Of a stretch of DNA of 64,000 nucleotides, positions 10,683 through 23,880 are shown in pieces. Below the pieces are notes generated by a model. The model did not search any database. It saw only the letters and a list, made by a program, of their open reading frames with translations, and was not told the origin of the DNA. Each line of letters begins with the position of its first letter. Positions within the stretch are counted from its first letter, which is position 1. The stretch is from Hydractinia symbiolongicarpus (lineage: Eukaryota > Cnidaria > Hydrozoa > Anthoathecata > Hydractiniidae), in the NCBI RefSeq assembly GCF_029227915.1, contig NC_079885.1, positions 434,001 to 498,000 on the forward strand. Reading direction: 5' to 3'. A program made the position numbers and the translations under genes.

Positions 10683-11730
10683 TAAAGTATTTCCCGAACG
10701 ATTTTTTATATTATTTTTTTACCACTAAACGCATGAGACTCGTAGTTTTCAAAAATATTTTCATATTTGATGGGACGCTGAATAAAAGAAGTTTAATCGC
10801 CGGCAAACGAAAACCCGCGATTTCTCGTAAATCCCGGCTTGGCCCGTATAGTCAAAAGTATACAAAGAAAGTACCCAGGGAGTAAACTCATTTCCAGAAC
10901 GATTTTTTAAATTATTTTTTCACCACTAAAACGCATAAGACTTGTAGTTTTTAAAAATGTTTTCATTTTTGATGAGACGCTGAATAAAAGAAGTTTAATC
11001 GCCGGCAAACGAAAACCCGCTATTTCCCGTAAATCCCGGGCTTGGCCCGTATAGTCAAAAGTATACAAAGAAAGTACCCAGGGAGTAAACTCATTTCCCG
11101 AACGATTTTTTATATTATTTTTTTACCACTAAACGCATGAGACTCGTAGTTTTCAAAAATATTTTCATATTTGATGGGACGCTGAATAAAAGAAGTTTAA
11201 TCGCCGGCAAACAAAAATCCGCGATTTCCCGTAAATCCCGGGCTTGGCCCGTATAGTCAAAAGTATACAAAGAAAGTACCCAGTGAGTAAACTCATTTCC
11301 CGAACGATTTTTTAAATTACTTTTTCACCACTAAAACGCATGAGACTTGTAGTTTTCAAAAATGGTTTCATTTTTGATGAGACGCTGAATAAAAGAAGTT
11401 TAATCGCCGGCAAACGAAAACCTGCGATTTCCCGAACATCCAGGGCTCGGCCCGTATAGTCAAAAGTATACAAAGAAAGTACCCAGGGAGTAAAGTATTT
11501 CCCGAACGATTTTTTATATTATTTTTTTACCACTAAACGCATGAGACTCGTAGTTTTCAAAAATATTTTCATATTTGATGGGACGCTGAATAAAAGAAGT
11601 TTAATCGCCGGCAAACGAAAACCCGCGATTTCTCGTAAATCCCGGCTTGGCCCGTATAGTCAAAAGTATACAAAGAAAGTACCCAGGGAGTAAACTCATT
11701 TCCCGAACGATTTTTTAAATTATTTTTTCA
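10115..11730 (+). repeat. Tandem duplication of a 4-monomer D-B1-x-B2 unit (2 x 808 bp)
   Basis: D monomers start at 10115 and 10923 and the next unit starts at 11731, two spacings of 808 bp. Both copies carry the rare aatggtttcat variant in the third monomer. They differ in a few bases: ttcctgaaaatcc in the first and ttcccgaacatcc in the second. The duplication joins the end of the 2226-bp unit to a new E-F-D run. Confidence 0.8.
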
Positions 11731-14700
11731 CCACTAAAACGCATGAGACTTGTAGTTTTCAAAAATGTTTTCATTTTTGATGAGACGCTTAATGAAAGAG
11801 GTTTAATCTCCGGCAAACGAAATCCCGCGTTTTCCCGTAAATCCGGTGCTTGGCCCGTATAGTCGAATGTATACAAAGAAAGTACCCAGGAAGTAAACTC
11901 ATTTCCCGAACGATTTTTTAAATTTTTTTTTCACCACTAAAACGCATGAGACTTGTAGTTTTCAAAAATGTTTTCATTTTTGATGAGACGCTGAATAAAA
12001 GCAGTTTAACCGCTGGCAAACGAAAACCTGCGATTTCCCTGAATCCCGGACTCGGCCCGTATAGTCAAAAGTATACAAAGAAAGTACCCAGGGAGTAAAC
12101 TCATTTCCAAAACGATTTTTTAAATTATTTTTTCACCACCAAAACGCATAAGGCTTGTAGTTTTTAAAAATGTTTTCATTTTTGATGAGACGCTGAATAA
12201 AAGAAGTTTAATCGCCGGCAAACGAAAACCCGTGATTTCCCGTAAATCCCGGGCTTGGCCCGTATAGTCAAAAGTATACAAAGAAAGTACCCAGGGAGTA
12301 AACTCATTTCCCGAACGATTTTTTATATTATTTTTTTACCACTAAACGCATGAGACTCGTAGTTTTCAAAAATATTTTCATGTTTGATGGGACGCTGAAT
12401 AAAAGAAGTTTAATCGCCGGCAAACAAAAATCAGCGATTTCCCGTAAATCCCGGGCTTGGCCCGTATAGTCAAAAGTATACAAAGAAAGTACCCAGTGAG
12501 TAAACTCATTTCCCGAACGATTTTTTAAATTACTTTTTCACCACTAAAACGCATGAGACTTGTAGTTTTCAAAAATGTTTTCATTTTTGATGAGACGCTG
12601 AATAAAAGAAGTTTAATCGCCGGCAAACGAAAACCCGCGATTTCCCGTAAATCCAGGGCTCGGCCCGTATAGTCAAAAGTATACAAAGAAAGTACCCAGG
12701 GAGTAAAGTATTTCCCGAACGATTTTTTTTATTATTTTTTTACCACTAAACGCATGAGACTCGTAGTTTTCAAAAATATTTTCATATTTGATGGGACGCT
12801 GAATAAAAGAAGTTTAATCGCCGGCAAACGAAAACCCGCGATTTCTCGTAAATCCCGGCTTGGCCCGTATAGTCAAAAGTATACAAAGAAAGTACCCAGG
12901 GAGTAAACTCATTTCCCGAACGATTTTTTAAATTATTTTTTCACCACTAAAACGCATGAGACTTGTAGTTTTCAAAAATGTTTTCATTTTTGATGAGACG
13001 CTGAATAAAAGAAGTTTAATCGCCGGCAAACGAAAACCCGAGATTTCCCGCAAATCCCGGGCTTGGCACGTATAGTCGAATGTATACAAAGAAAGTACCC
13101 TGTGAGTAAACTCATTTCCAGAACGATTTTTTAAATTATTTTTTCACCACTAAAACCCATGAGACTTGTAGTTTTTAAAAATGTTTTCATTTTTGATGAG
13201 ACGCTGAATAAAAGAAGTTTAATCGCCGGCAAACGAAAACCTGCGATTTCCCGTAAATCCCGGCTTGGCCCGTATAGTCAAAAGTATACAAAGAAAGTAC
13301 CCAGGGAGTAAACTCATTTCCCGAACGATTTTTTAAATTATTTTTTCACCACTAAAACGCATGAGACTTGTAGTTTTCAAAAATGTTTTCATTTTTGATG
13401 AGATGCTGAATAAAAGCAGTTTAATCGCCGGCAAACGAAAACTTGCGATTTCCCTAAATCCCGGAATCGGCCCGTATAGTCAAAAGTATACAAAGAAAGT
13501 ACCCAGGGAGTAAACGCATTTCCAGAACGATTTTTTAAATTATTTTTTCACCACTAAAGCCCATAAGACTTGTAGTTTTTAAAAATGTTTTTATTTTTGA
13601 TGAGACGCTGAATAAAAGAAGTTTAATCGCCGGCAAACGAAAACCCGCGATTTCCCGTAAATCCCGGGCTTGGCCCGTATAGTCAAAAGTATACAAAGAA
13701 AGTACCCAGGGAGTAAACTCATTTCCCGAACGATTTTTTAAATTACTTTTTCACCACTAAAATGCATGAGACTTGTAGTTTTAAAAAATGTTTTCAGTTT
13801 TGATGAGACGCTGAATAAAAGAAGTTTAATCGCCGGCAAACGAAAACCCGCGATTTCCCGTAAATCCAGGGCTCGGCCCGTATAGTCAAAAGTATACAAA
13901 GAAAGTACCCAGGGAGTAAAGTATTTCCCGAACGATTTTTTTTATTATTTTTTTACCACTAAACGCATGAGACTCGTAGTTTTCAAAAATATTTTCATAT
14001 TTGATGGGACGCTGAATAAAAGAAGTTTAATCGCCGGCAAACGAAAACCCGCGATTTCTCGTAAATCCCGGCTTGGCCCGTATAGTCAAAAGTATACAAA
14101 GAAAGTACCCAGGGAGTAAACTCATTTCCCGAACGATTTTTTAAATTATTTTTTCACCACTAAAACGCATGAGACTTGTAGTTTTCAAAAATGTTTTCAT
14201 TTTTGATGAGACGCTGAATAAAAGAAGTTTAATCGCCGGCAAACGAAAACCCGCGATTTCCCGCAAATCCCGGGCTTGGCACGTATAGTCGAATGTATAC
14301 AAAGAAAGTACCCTGTGAGTAAACTCATTTCCAGAACGATTTTTTAAATTATTTTTTCACCACTAAAGCCCATGAGACTTGTAGTTTTTAAAAATGTTTT
14401 CATTTTTGATGAGACGCTGAATAAAAGAAGTTTAATCGCCGGCAAACGAAAACCTGCGATTTCCCGTAAATCCCGGCTTGGCCCGTATAGTCAAAAGTAT
14501 ACAAAGAAAGTACCCAGGGAGTAAACTCATTTCCCGAACGATTTTTTAAATTATTTTTTCACCACTAAAACGCATGAGACTTGTAGTTTTCAAAAATGTT
14601 TTCATTTTTGATGAGACGCTGAATAAAAGCAGTTTAATCGCCGGCAAACGAAAACTTGCGATTTCCCTAAATCCCGGAATCGGCCCGTATAGTCAAAAGT

Positions 14701-14763
14701 ATACAAAGAAAGTACCCAGGGAGTAAACGCATTTCCAGAACGATTTTTTAAATTATTTTTTCA
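11731..14763 (+). repeat. Partial cassettes E-F-D-B1-x-B2-H-C-G-C
   Basis: The order from 11731 is E, F, D, B1, x, B2, H, C, G, C, then a second x, B2, H, C, G. The x-B2-H-C-G run therefore occurs twice about 1213-1215 bp (six monomers) apart, near 12542 and 13755. Private changes mark single copies: caccaccaaaacg with aaggcttg at about 12140, catgtttgatggg at about 12380, and tttttatttttg at about 13590. No gene-like sequence is present. Confidence 0.65.
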
Positions 14764-16383
14764 CCACTAAAGCCCATGAGACTTGTAGTTTTTAAAAATG
14801 TTTTTATTTTTGATGAGACGCTGAATAAAAGAAGTTTAATCGCCGGCAAACGAAAACCCGCGATTCCCGTAAATCCCGGGCTTGGCCCGTATAGTCAAAA
14901 GTATACAAAGAAAGTACCCAGGGAGTAAACTCATTTCCCGAACGATTTTTTAAATTATTTTTTCACCACTAAAACGCATGAGACTTGTAGTTTTCAAAAA
15001 TGTTTTCATTTTTGATGAGACGCTTAATGAAAGAGGTTTAATCTCCGGCAAACGAAATCCCGCGTTTTCCCGTAAATCCGGTGCTTGAACCGTATAGTCG
15101 AATGTATACAAAGAAAGTACCCAGGGAGTAAACTCATTTCCCGAACGATTTTTTAAAATTTTTTTTCACCACTAAAACGCATGAGACTTGTAGTTTTCAA
15201 AAATGTTTTCATTTTTGATGAGACGCTGAAAAAAAGCAGTTTAACCGGCGGCAAACGAAAACCTGCGATTTCCCTGAATCCCGGACTCGGCCCGTATAGT
15301 CAAAAGTATACAAAGAAAGTACCCAGGAAGTAAACTCATTTCCAGAACGATTTTTTAAATTATTTTTTCACCACTAAAACGCATAAGACTTGTAGTTTTT
15401 AAAAATGTTTTCATTTTTGATGAGACGCTGAATAAAAGATGTTTAATCGCCGGCAAACGAAAACCTGCGATTTCCCTAAATCCCGGACTCGGCCCGTATA
15501 GTCAAAAGTATACAAAGAAAGTACCCAGGGAGTAAACTCATTTCCAGAACGATTTTTTAAATTATTTTTTCACCACTAAAACGCATAAGACTTGTAGTTT
15601 TTAAAAATGTTTTTATTTTTGATGAGACGCTGAATAAAAGAAGTTTAATCGCCGGCAAACGAAAACCCGCGATTCCCGTAAATCCCGGGCTTGGCCCGTA
15701 TAGTCAAAAGTATACAAAGAAAGTACCCAGGGAGTAAACTCATTTCCCGAACGATTTTTTAAATTATTTTTTCACCACTAAAACGCATGAGACTTGTAGT
15801 TTTCAAAAATGTTTTCATTTTTGATGAGACGCTTAATGAAAGAGGTTTAATCTCCGGCAAACGAAATCCCGCGTTTTCCCGTAAATCCGGTGCTTGAACC
15901 GTATAGTCGAATGTATACAAAGAAAGTACCCAGGGAGTAAACTCATTTCCCGAACGATTTTTTAAAATTTTTTTTCACCACTAAAACGCATGAGACTTGT
16001 AGTTTTCAAAAATGTTTTCATTTTTGATGAGACGCTGAAAAAAAGCAGTTTAACCGGCGGCAAACGAAAACCTGCGATTTCCCTGAATCCCGGACTCGGC
16101 CCGTATAGTCAAAAGTATACAAAGAAAGTACCCAGGAAGTAAACTCATTTCCAGAACGATTTTTTAAATTATTTTTTCACCACTAAAACGCATAAGACTT
16201 GTAGTTTTTAAAAATGTTTTCATTTTTGATGAGACGCTGAATAAAAGATGTTTAATCGCTGGCAAACGAAAACCCGCGATTTCCCGTAAATCCCGGGCTT
16301 GGCCCGTATAGTCAAAAGTATACAAAGAAAGTACCCAGGGAGTAAACTCATTTCCCGAACGATTTTTTATATTATTTTTTTTA
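14764..16383 (+). repeat. 4-monomer unit (C/D, E, F, D), two tandem copies (~809 bp)
   Basis: Units start at 14764 and 15573, 809 bp apart. Both carry a tttttatttttg first monomer with the one-base-shorter gcgattcccg, an E with gtgcttgaaccg, an F with ctgaaaaaaagcag and accggcgg, and a D with gatgtttaatc. The fourth monomers share only their first halves. The second half of the first copy is F-like (ccctaaatcccggactcgg), so one of them is a recombinant. Confidence 0.8.
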
Positions 16384-17598
16384 CCACTAAACGCATGAGA
16401 CTCGTAGTTTTCAAAAATATTTTCATATTTGATGGGACGCTGAATAAAAGAAGTTTAATCGCCGGCAAACAAAAATCCGCGATTTCCCGTAAATCCCGGG
16501 CTTGGCCCGTATAGTCAAAAGTATACAAAGAAAGTACCCAGTGAGTAAACTCATTTCCCGAACGATTTTTTAAATTACTTTTTCACCACTAAAACGCATG
16601 AGACTTATAGTTTTTAAAAATGTTTTCATTTTTAAATGAGACGCTGAATAAAAGAAGTTTAATTGCCGGCAAACGAAAACCTGCGATTTCCCGTAAATCC
16701 TGGACTCGGCCCGTATAGTCAAAAGTATACAAAGAAAGTACCCAGGGAGTAAACTCATTTCCCAAACGATTTTTTAAATTATTATTTCACCACTAAAACG
16801 CATGAGACTCGTAGTTTTTAAAAATATTTTCATATTTGATGGGACGCTGAATAAAAGAAGTTTAATCGCCGGCAAACGAAAACCCGCGATTTCTCGTAAA
16901 TCCCGGCTTGGCCCGTATAGTCAAAAGTATACAAAGAAAGTACCCAGGGAGTAAACTCATTTCCCGAACGATTTTTTAAATTATTTTTTCACCACTAAAA
17001 CGCATGAGACTTGTAGTTTTCAAAAATGTTTTCATTTTTGATGAGACGCTGAATAAAAGAAGTTTAATCGCCGGCAAACGAAAACCCGCGATTTCCCGCA
17101 AATCCCGGGCTTGGCACGTATAGTCGAATGTATACAAAGAAAGTACCCTGTGAGTAAACTCATTTCCAGAACGATTTTTTAAATTATTTTTTCACCACTA
17201 AAGCCCATGAGACTTGTAGTTTTTAAAAATGTTTTCATTTTTGATGAGACGCTGAATAAAAGAAGTTTAATCGCCGGCAAACGAAAACCTGCGATTTCCC
17301 GTAAATCCCGGCTTGGCCCGTATAGTCAAAAGTATACAAAGAAAGTACCCAGGGAGTAAACTCATTTCCCGAACGATTTTTTAAATTATTTTTTCACCAC
17401 TAAAACGCATGAGACTTGTAGTTTTCAAAAATGTTTTCATTTTTGATGAGACGCTGAATAAAAGCAGTTTAATCGCCGGCAAACGAAAACTTGCGATTTC
17501 CCTAAATCCCGGAATCGGCCCGTATAGTCAAAAGTATACAAAGAAAGTACCCAGGGAGTAAACGCATTTCCAGAACGATTTTTTAAATTATTTTTTCA
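16384..17598 (+). repeat. B1-I-B2-H-C-G run, first appearance of type I monomers
   Basis: After B1 at 16384 comes the first type I copy I can see (catttttaaatgag, tcctggactcgg). It is followed by a B2-like copy at 16790, then H, C and G as in the left block. The copy at 16790 is a hybrid: its body is type B (catatttgatggg) but its left part reads gtttttaaaaata, like types D and I. Confidence 0.65.
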
Positions 17599-18812
17599 CC
17601 ACTAAAGCCCATGAGACTTGTAGTTTTTAAAAATGTTTTTATTTTTGATGAGACGCTGAATAAAAGAAGTTTAATCGCCGGCAAACGAAAACCCGCGATT
17701 CCCGTAAATCCCGGGCTTGGCCCGTATAGTCAAAAGTATACAAAGAAAGTACCCAGGGAGTAAACTCATTTCCCGAACGATTTTTTAAATTATTTTTTCA
17801 CCACTAAAACGCATGAGACTTGTAGTTTTCAAAAATGTTTTCATTTTTGATGAGACGCTTAATGAAAGAGGTTTAATCTCCGGCAAACGAAATCCCGCGT
17901 TTTCCCGTAAATCCGGTGCTTGAACCGTATAGTCGAATGTATACAAAGAAAGTACCCAGGGAGTAAACTCATTTCCCGAACGATTTTTTAAAATTTTTTT
18001 TCACCACTAAAACGCATGAGACTTGTAGTTTTCAAAAATGTTTTCATTTTTGATGAGACGCTGAAAAAAAGCAGTTTAACCGGCGGCAAACGAAAACCTG
18101 CGATTTCCCTGAATCCCGGACTCGGCCCGTATAGTCAAAAGTATACAAAGAAAGTACCCAGGGAGTAAACGCATTTCCAGAACGATTTTTTAAATTATTT
18201 TTTCACCACTAAAGCCCATGAGACTTGTAGTTTTTAAAAATGTTTTTATTTTTGATGAGACGCTGAATAAAAGAAGTTTAATCGCCGGCAAACGAAAACC
18301 CGCGATTCCCGTAAATCCCGGGCTTGGCCCGTATAGTCAAAAGTATACAAAGAAAGTACCCAGGGAGTAAACTCATTTCCCGAACGATTTTTTAAATTAT
18401 TTTTTCACCACTAAAACGCATGAGACTTGTAGTTTTCAAAAATGTTTTCATTTTTGATGAGACGCTTAATGAAAGAGGTTTAATCTCCGGCAAACGAAAT
18501 CCCGCGTTTTCCCGTAAATCCGGTGCTTGAACCGTATAGTCGAATGTATACAAAGAAAGTACCCAGGGAGTAAACTCATTTCCCGAACGATTTTTTAAAA
18601 TTTTTTTTCACCACTAAAACGCATGAGACTTGTAGTTTTCAAAAATGTTTTCATTTTTGATGAGACGCTGAAAAAAAGCAGTTTAACCGGCGGCAAACGA
18701 AAACCTGCGATTTCCCTGAATCCCGGACTCGGCCCGTATAGTCAAAAGTATACAAAGAAAGTACCCAGGAAGTAAACTCATTTCCAGAACGATTTTTTAA
18801 ATTATTTTTTCA
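17599..18812 (+). repeat. 3-monomer C-E-F unit, two tandem copies (2 x 607 bp)
   Basis: Units start at 17599 and 18206 and the next monomer starts at 18813, giving two spacings of 607 bp. Both copies keep gcgattcccg, gtgcttgaaccg, ctgaaaaaaagcag and accggcgg. These variants also mark the two 809-bp units upstream, so four related cassettes lie between 14.8 and 18.8 kb. Confidence 0.85.
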
Positions 18813-19423
18813 CCACTAAAACGCATAAGACTTGTAGTTTTTAAAAATGTTTTCATTTTTGATGAGACGCTGAATAAAAGATGTTTAATCGCTGGCAAAC
18901 GAAAACCCGCGATTTCCCGTAAATCCCGGGCTTGGCCCGTATAGTCAAAAGTATACAAAGAAAGTACCCAGGGAGTAAACTCATTTCCCGAACGATTTTT
19001 TATATTATTTTTTTTACCACTAAACGCATGAGACTCGTAGTTTTCAAAAATATTTTCATATTTGATGGGACGCTGAATAAAAGAAGTTTAATCGCCGGCA
19101 AACAAAAATCCGCGATTTCCCGTAAATCCCGGGCTTGGCCCGTATAGTCAAAAGTATACAAAGAAAGTACCCAGTGAGTAAACTCATTTCCCGAACGATT
19201 TTTTAAATTACTTTTTCACCACTAAAACGCATGAGACTTATAGTTTTTAAAAATGTTTTCATTTTTAAATGAGACGCTGAATAAAAGAAGTTTAATTGCC
19301 GGCAAACGAAAACCTGCGATTTCCCGTAAATCCTGGACTCGGCCCGTATAGTCAAAAGTATACAAAGAAAGTACCCAGGGAGTAAACTCATTTCCCAAAC
19401 GATTTTTTAAATTATTATTTCAC
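18206..19423 (+). repeat. Copy of the 15.6-16.8 kb segment at offset 2633 bp
   Basis: The run E, F, D, B1, I here matches about 15600-16790 with a constant offset of 2633 bp (13 monomers). It includes the rare gatgtttaatcgctgg D monomer and attgccggc in the I monomer. Homology ends at about 19423, where this copy goes on into a caagaatg (J-like) monomer while the upstream copy goes on into a B hybrid. Confidence 0.8.
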
Positions 19424-20638
19424 CACTAAAACGCATGAGACTTGTAGTTTTCAAGAATGTTTTCATTTTTGATGAGACGCTGAATAAACGCAGTTTAATC
19501 GCCGGCAAACGAAAACCCGCGATTTCCCGTAAATCCCGGGCTTGGCACGTATAGTCGAATGTATACAAAGAAAGTACCCAGAGAGTAAACTCATTTCCAG
19601 AACGATTTTTTAAATTATTTTTTCACCACTAAAACGCATAAGACTTGTAGTTTTTAAAATGTTTACATTTTTGATGAGACGCTGAATAAAAGTAGTTTAA
19701 TCGCCGGCAAACGAAAACCCGCGATTTCCCGTAAATCCCGGCTTGGTCCGTATAGTCAAAAGTATACAAAGAAAGTACCCAGAGAGTAAACTCATTTCCC
19801 GAACGATTTTTTAAATTATTTTTTCACCACTAAAACGCATGAGACTTGTAGTTTTCAAAAATGTTTTCATTTTTGATGAGACGCTGAATAAAAGCAGTTT
19901 AATCGCCGGCAAACGAAAATCCGCGATTTCCCGTAAATCCCGGACTCGGCCCGTATAGTCAAAAGTATACAAAGAAAGTACCTAGGGAGTAAACTCATTT
20001 CCCGAACGATTGTTTAAATTATTTTTTCACCACTAAAACGCATGAGACTTGTAGTTTTCAAAAATGTTTTCATTTTTGATGAGACGCTTAATAAAAGAAG
20101 TTTAATCGCCGGCAAACAAAAATCCGCGATTTCCCGTAAATCCCGGGCTTGGCCCGTATAGTCAAAAGTATACAAAGAAAGTACCCAGTGAGTAAACTCA
20201 TTTCCCGAACGATTTTTTAAATTACTTTTTCACCACTAAAACGCATGAGACTTGTAGTTTTTAAAAATGTTTTCATTTTTAAATGAGACGCTGAATAAAA
20301 GAAGTTTAATCGCCGGCAAACGAAAATCCGCGATTTCCCGTAAATCCCGGGCTTGGCCCGTATAGTCAAAAGTATACAAAGAAAGTACCCAGGGAGTAAA
20401 CTCATTTCCCGAACGATTTTTTAAATTATTTTTCACCACTAAAACGCATGAGACTTGTAGTTTTCAAAAATGTTTTCATTTTTGATGAGACGCTTAATGA
20501 AAGAGGTTTAATCTCCGGCAAACGAAATCCCGCGTTTTCCCGTAAATCCGGGGCTTGGCCCGTATAGTCGAATGTATACAAAGAAAGTACCCAGGGAGTA
20601 AACTCATTTCCCGAACGATTTTTTAAATTTTTTTTTTA
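19424..20638 (+). repeat. Transition zone: J', K, L, hybrid, I, E monomers
   Basis: J' (caagaatg), K (gtttacattt, agtagttt, ttggtccg) and L (cgaaaatccgcg, ggactcgg) first appear here; with I they dominate the next 24 kb. The monomer at 20030 is a composite. It starts like L, has the E-like gacgctta, and ends as B1 (gcaaacaaaaatccgcg, acccagtgag). An I copy with an L-like or A-like second half and an E copy follow. It marks the switch between two subfamily communities. Confidence 0.65.
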
Positions 20639-22259
20639 CCACTAAAACGCATGAGACTTGTAGTTTTCAAAAATATTTTCATTTTTGATGAAACGCTGAA
20701 TAAAAGCAGTTTAACCGCCGGCAAACGAAAACCTGCGATTTTCCTAAATCCCAGACTCGGCCCGTATAGTCAAAAGTATACAAACAAAGTACCCAGGGAG
20801 TAAACTCATTTCCCGAACGATTTTTTATATTATTTTTTTACCACTAAACGCATGAGACTCGTAGTTTTCAAAAATATTTTCATATTTGATGGGACGCTGA
20901 ATAAAAGAAGTTTAATCGCCGGCAAACAAAAATCCGCGATTTCCCGTAAATCCCGGGCTTGGCCCGTATAGTCAAAAGTATACAAAGAAAGTACCCAGTG
21001 AGTAAACTCATTTCCCGAACGATTTTTTAAATTACTTTTTCACCACTAAAACGCATGAGACTTGTAGTTTTTAAAAATGTTTTCATTTTTAAATGAGACG
21101 CTGAATAAAAGAAGTTTAATCGCCGGCAAACGAAAACCTGCGATTTCCCGTAAATCCTGGACTCGGCCCGTATATTCAAAAGTATACAAAGAAAGTACCC
21201 AGGGAGTAAACTCATTTCCCAAACGATTTTTTAATATATTATTTCACCACTAAAACGCATGAGACTTGTAGTTTTCAAGAATGTTTTCATTTTTGATGAG
21301 ACGCTGAATAAAAGCAGTTTAATCGCCGGCAAACGAAAACCCGCGATTTCCCGTAAATCCCGGGCTTGGCACGCATAGTCGAATGTATACAAAGAAAGTA
21401 CCCTGTGAGTAAACTCATTTCTAGAACGATTTTTTAAATTATTTTTTTACCACTAAAACGCATAAGACTTGTAGTTCTTAAAAATGTTTACATTTTTGAT
21501 GAGACGCTGAATAAAAGTAGTTTAATCGCCGTCAAACGAAAACCCGCGATTTCCTGTAAGTCCCGGCTTGGTCCGTATAGTCAAAAGTATACAAAGAAAG
21601 TACCCAGGGAGTAAACTCATTTCCCGAACGATTTTTTAAATTATTTTTTTACCAGTAAAGCCCATGAGACTTGTAGTTTTTAAAAATGTTTTCATTTTTG
21701 ATGAGACGCTGAATAAAAGTAGTTTAATCGCCGGCAAACGAAAACCCGCGATTTCCTGTAAGTCCCGGGCTTAGCCCGTATAGTCAAAAGTATACAAAGA
21801 AAGTACCCAGGGAGTAAACTCATTTCCAGAACGATTTTTTAAATTATTTTTTCACCACTAAAACGCATAAGACTTGTAGTTTTTAAAATGATTTTCATTT
21901 TTGATGAGACGCTGAATAAAAGAAGTTTAATCGCCGGCAAACGAAAACCCGCGATTTCCTGTAAATCCCGGGATTGGCCCGTATAGTCAAAAGTATACAA
22001 AGAAAGTACCCAGGGAGTAAACTCATTTCCCGAACGATTTTTTATATTATTTTTTTACCACTAAACGCATGAGACTCGTAGTTTTCAAAAATATTTTCAT
22101 ATTTGATGGGACGCTGAATAAAAGAAGTTTAATCGCCGGCAAACAAAAATCCGCGATTTCCCGTAAATCCCGGGCTTGGCCCGTGTAGTCAAAAGTATAC
22201 AAAGAAAGTACCCAGTGAGTAAACTCATTTCCCGAACGATTTTTTAAATTACTTTTTCA
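20639..22259 (+). repeat. 8-monomer higher-order repeat, copy 1 (1621 bp)
   Basis: The order is F' (tgatgaaacg, caaacaaagtaccc), B1, I (ccgtatattc), J', K' (gccgtcaaacg), C (agtagttt, gtaagtcccgggcttag), D (aaaatgattttc) and B1 (cccgtgtag). The rare spellings ccgtatattc, gccgtcaaacg and cccgtgtag all recur exactly 1621 bp downstream, which makes the assignment secure. Confidence 0.88.
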
Positions 22260-23880
22260 CCACTAAAACGCATGAGACTTGTAGTTTTCAAAAATATTTT
22301 CATTTTTGATGAAACGCTGAATAAAAGCAGTTTAACCGCCGGCAAACGAAAACCTGCGATTTTCCTAAATCCCAGACTCGGCCCGTATAGTCAAAAGTAT
22401 ACAAACAAAGTACCCAGGGAGTAAACTCATTTCCCGAACGATTTTTTATATTATTTTTTTACCACTAAACGCATGAGACTCGTAGTTTTCAAAAATATTT
22501 TCATATTTGATGGGACGCTGAATAAAAGAAGTTTAATCGCCGGCAAACAAAAATCCGCGATTTCCCGTAAATCCCGGGCTTGGCCCGTATAGTCAAAAGT
22601 ATACAAAGAAAGTACCCAGTGAGTAAACTCATTTCCCGAACGATTTTTTAAATTACTTTTTCACCACTAAAACGCATGAGACTTGTAGTTTTTAAAAATG
22701 TTTTCATTTTTAAATGAGACGCTGAATAAAAGAAGTTTAATCGCCGGCAAACGAAAACCTGCGATTTCCCGTAAATCCTGGACTCGGCCCGTATATTCAA
22801 AAGTATACAAAGAAAGTACCCAGGGAGTAAACTCATTTCCCAAACGATTTTTTAATATATTATTTCACCACTAAAACGCATGAGACTTGTAGTTTTCAAG
22901 AATGTTTTCATTTTTGATGAGACGCTGAATAAAAGCAGTTTAATCGCCGGCAAACGAAAACCCGCGATTTCCCGTAAATCCCGGGCTTGGCACGCATAGT
23001 CGAATGTATACAAAGAAAGTACCCTGTGAGTAAACTCATTTCTAGAACGATTTTTTAAATTATTTTTTTACCACTAAAACGCATAAGACTTGTAGTTCTT
23101 AAAAATGTTTACATTTTTGATGAGACGCTGAATAAAAGTAGTTTAATCGCCGTCAAACGAAAACCCGCGATTTCCTGTAAGTCCCGGCTTGGTCCGTATA
23201 GTCAAAAGTATACAAAGAAAGTACCCAGGGAGTAAACTCATTTCCCGAACGATTTTTTAAATTATTTTTTTACCAGTAAAGCCCATGAGACTTGTAGTTT
23301 TTAAAAATGTTTTCATTTTTGATGAGACGCTGAATAAAAGTAGTTTAATCGCCGGCAAACGAAAACCCGCGATTTCCTGTAAGTCCCGGGCTTAGCCCGT
23401 ATAGTCAAAAGTATACAAAGAAAGTACCCAGGGAGTAAACTCATTTCCAGAACGATTTTTTAAATTATTTTTTCACCACTAAAACGCATAAGACTTGTAG
23501 TTTTTAAAATGATTTTCATTTTTGATGAGACGCTGAATAAAAGAAGTTTAATCGCCGGCAAACGAAAACCCGCGATTTCCTGTAAATCCCGGGATTGGCC
23601 CGTATAGTCAAAAGTATACAAAGAAAGTACCCAGGGAGTAAACTCATTTCCCGAACGATTTTTTATATTATTTTTTTACCACTAAACGCATGAGACTCGT
23701 AGTTTTCAAAAATATTTTCATATTTGATGGGACGCTGAATAAAAGAAGTTTAATCGCCGGCAAACAAAAATCCGCGATTTCCCGTAAATCCCGGGCTTGG
23801 CCCGTGTAGTCAAAAGTATACAAAGAAAGTACCCAGTGAGTAAACTCATTTCCCGAACGATTTTTTAAATTACTTTTTCA
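22260..23880 (+). repeat. 8-monomer higher-order repeat, copy 2 (1621 bp)
   Basis: This is a direct tandem copy of the preceding 1621-bp unit with the same eight monomers and the same rare variants. I found no difference between the two in the stretches I compared, so the duplication looks recent or recently homogenised. Confidence 0.88.

Noticed and set aside
16570-16758. Family of about thirty minus-strand 61-64-codon ORFs repeated across the window (e.g. 16570-16758, 30559-30747, 51446-51634)
   Set aside because: They are the same satellite phase translated in each monomer that happens to lack a stop there. Their similarity is that of the DNA repeat, and single-base indels between subfamilies make or break them freely.
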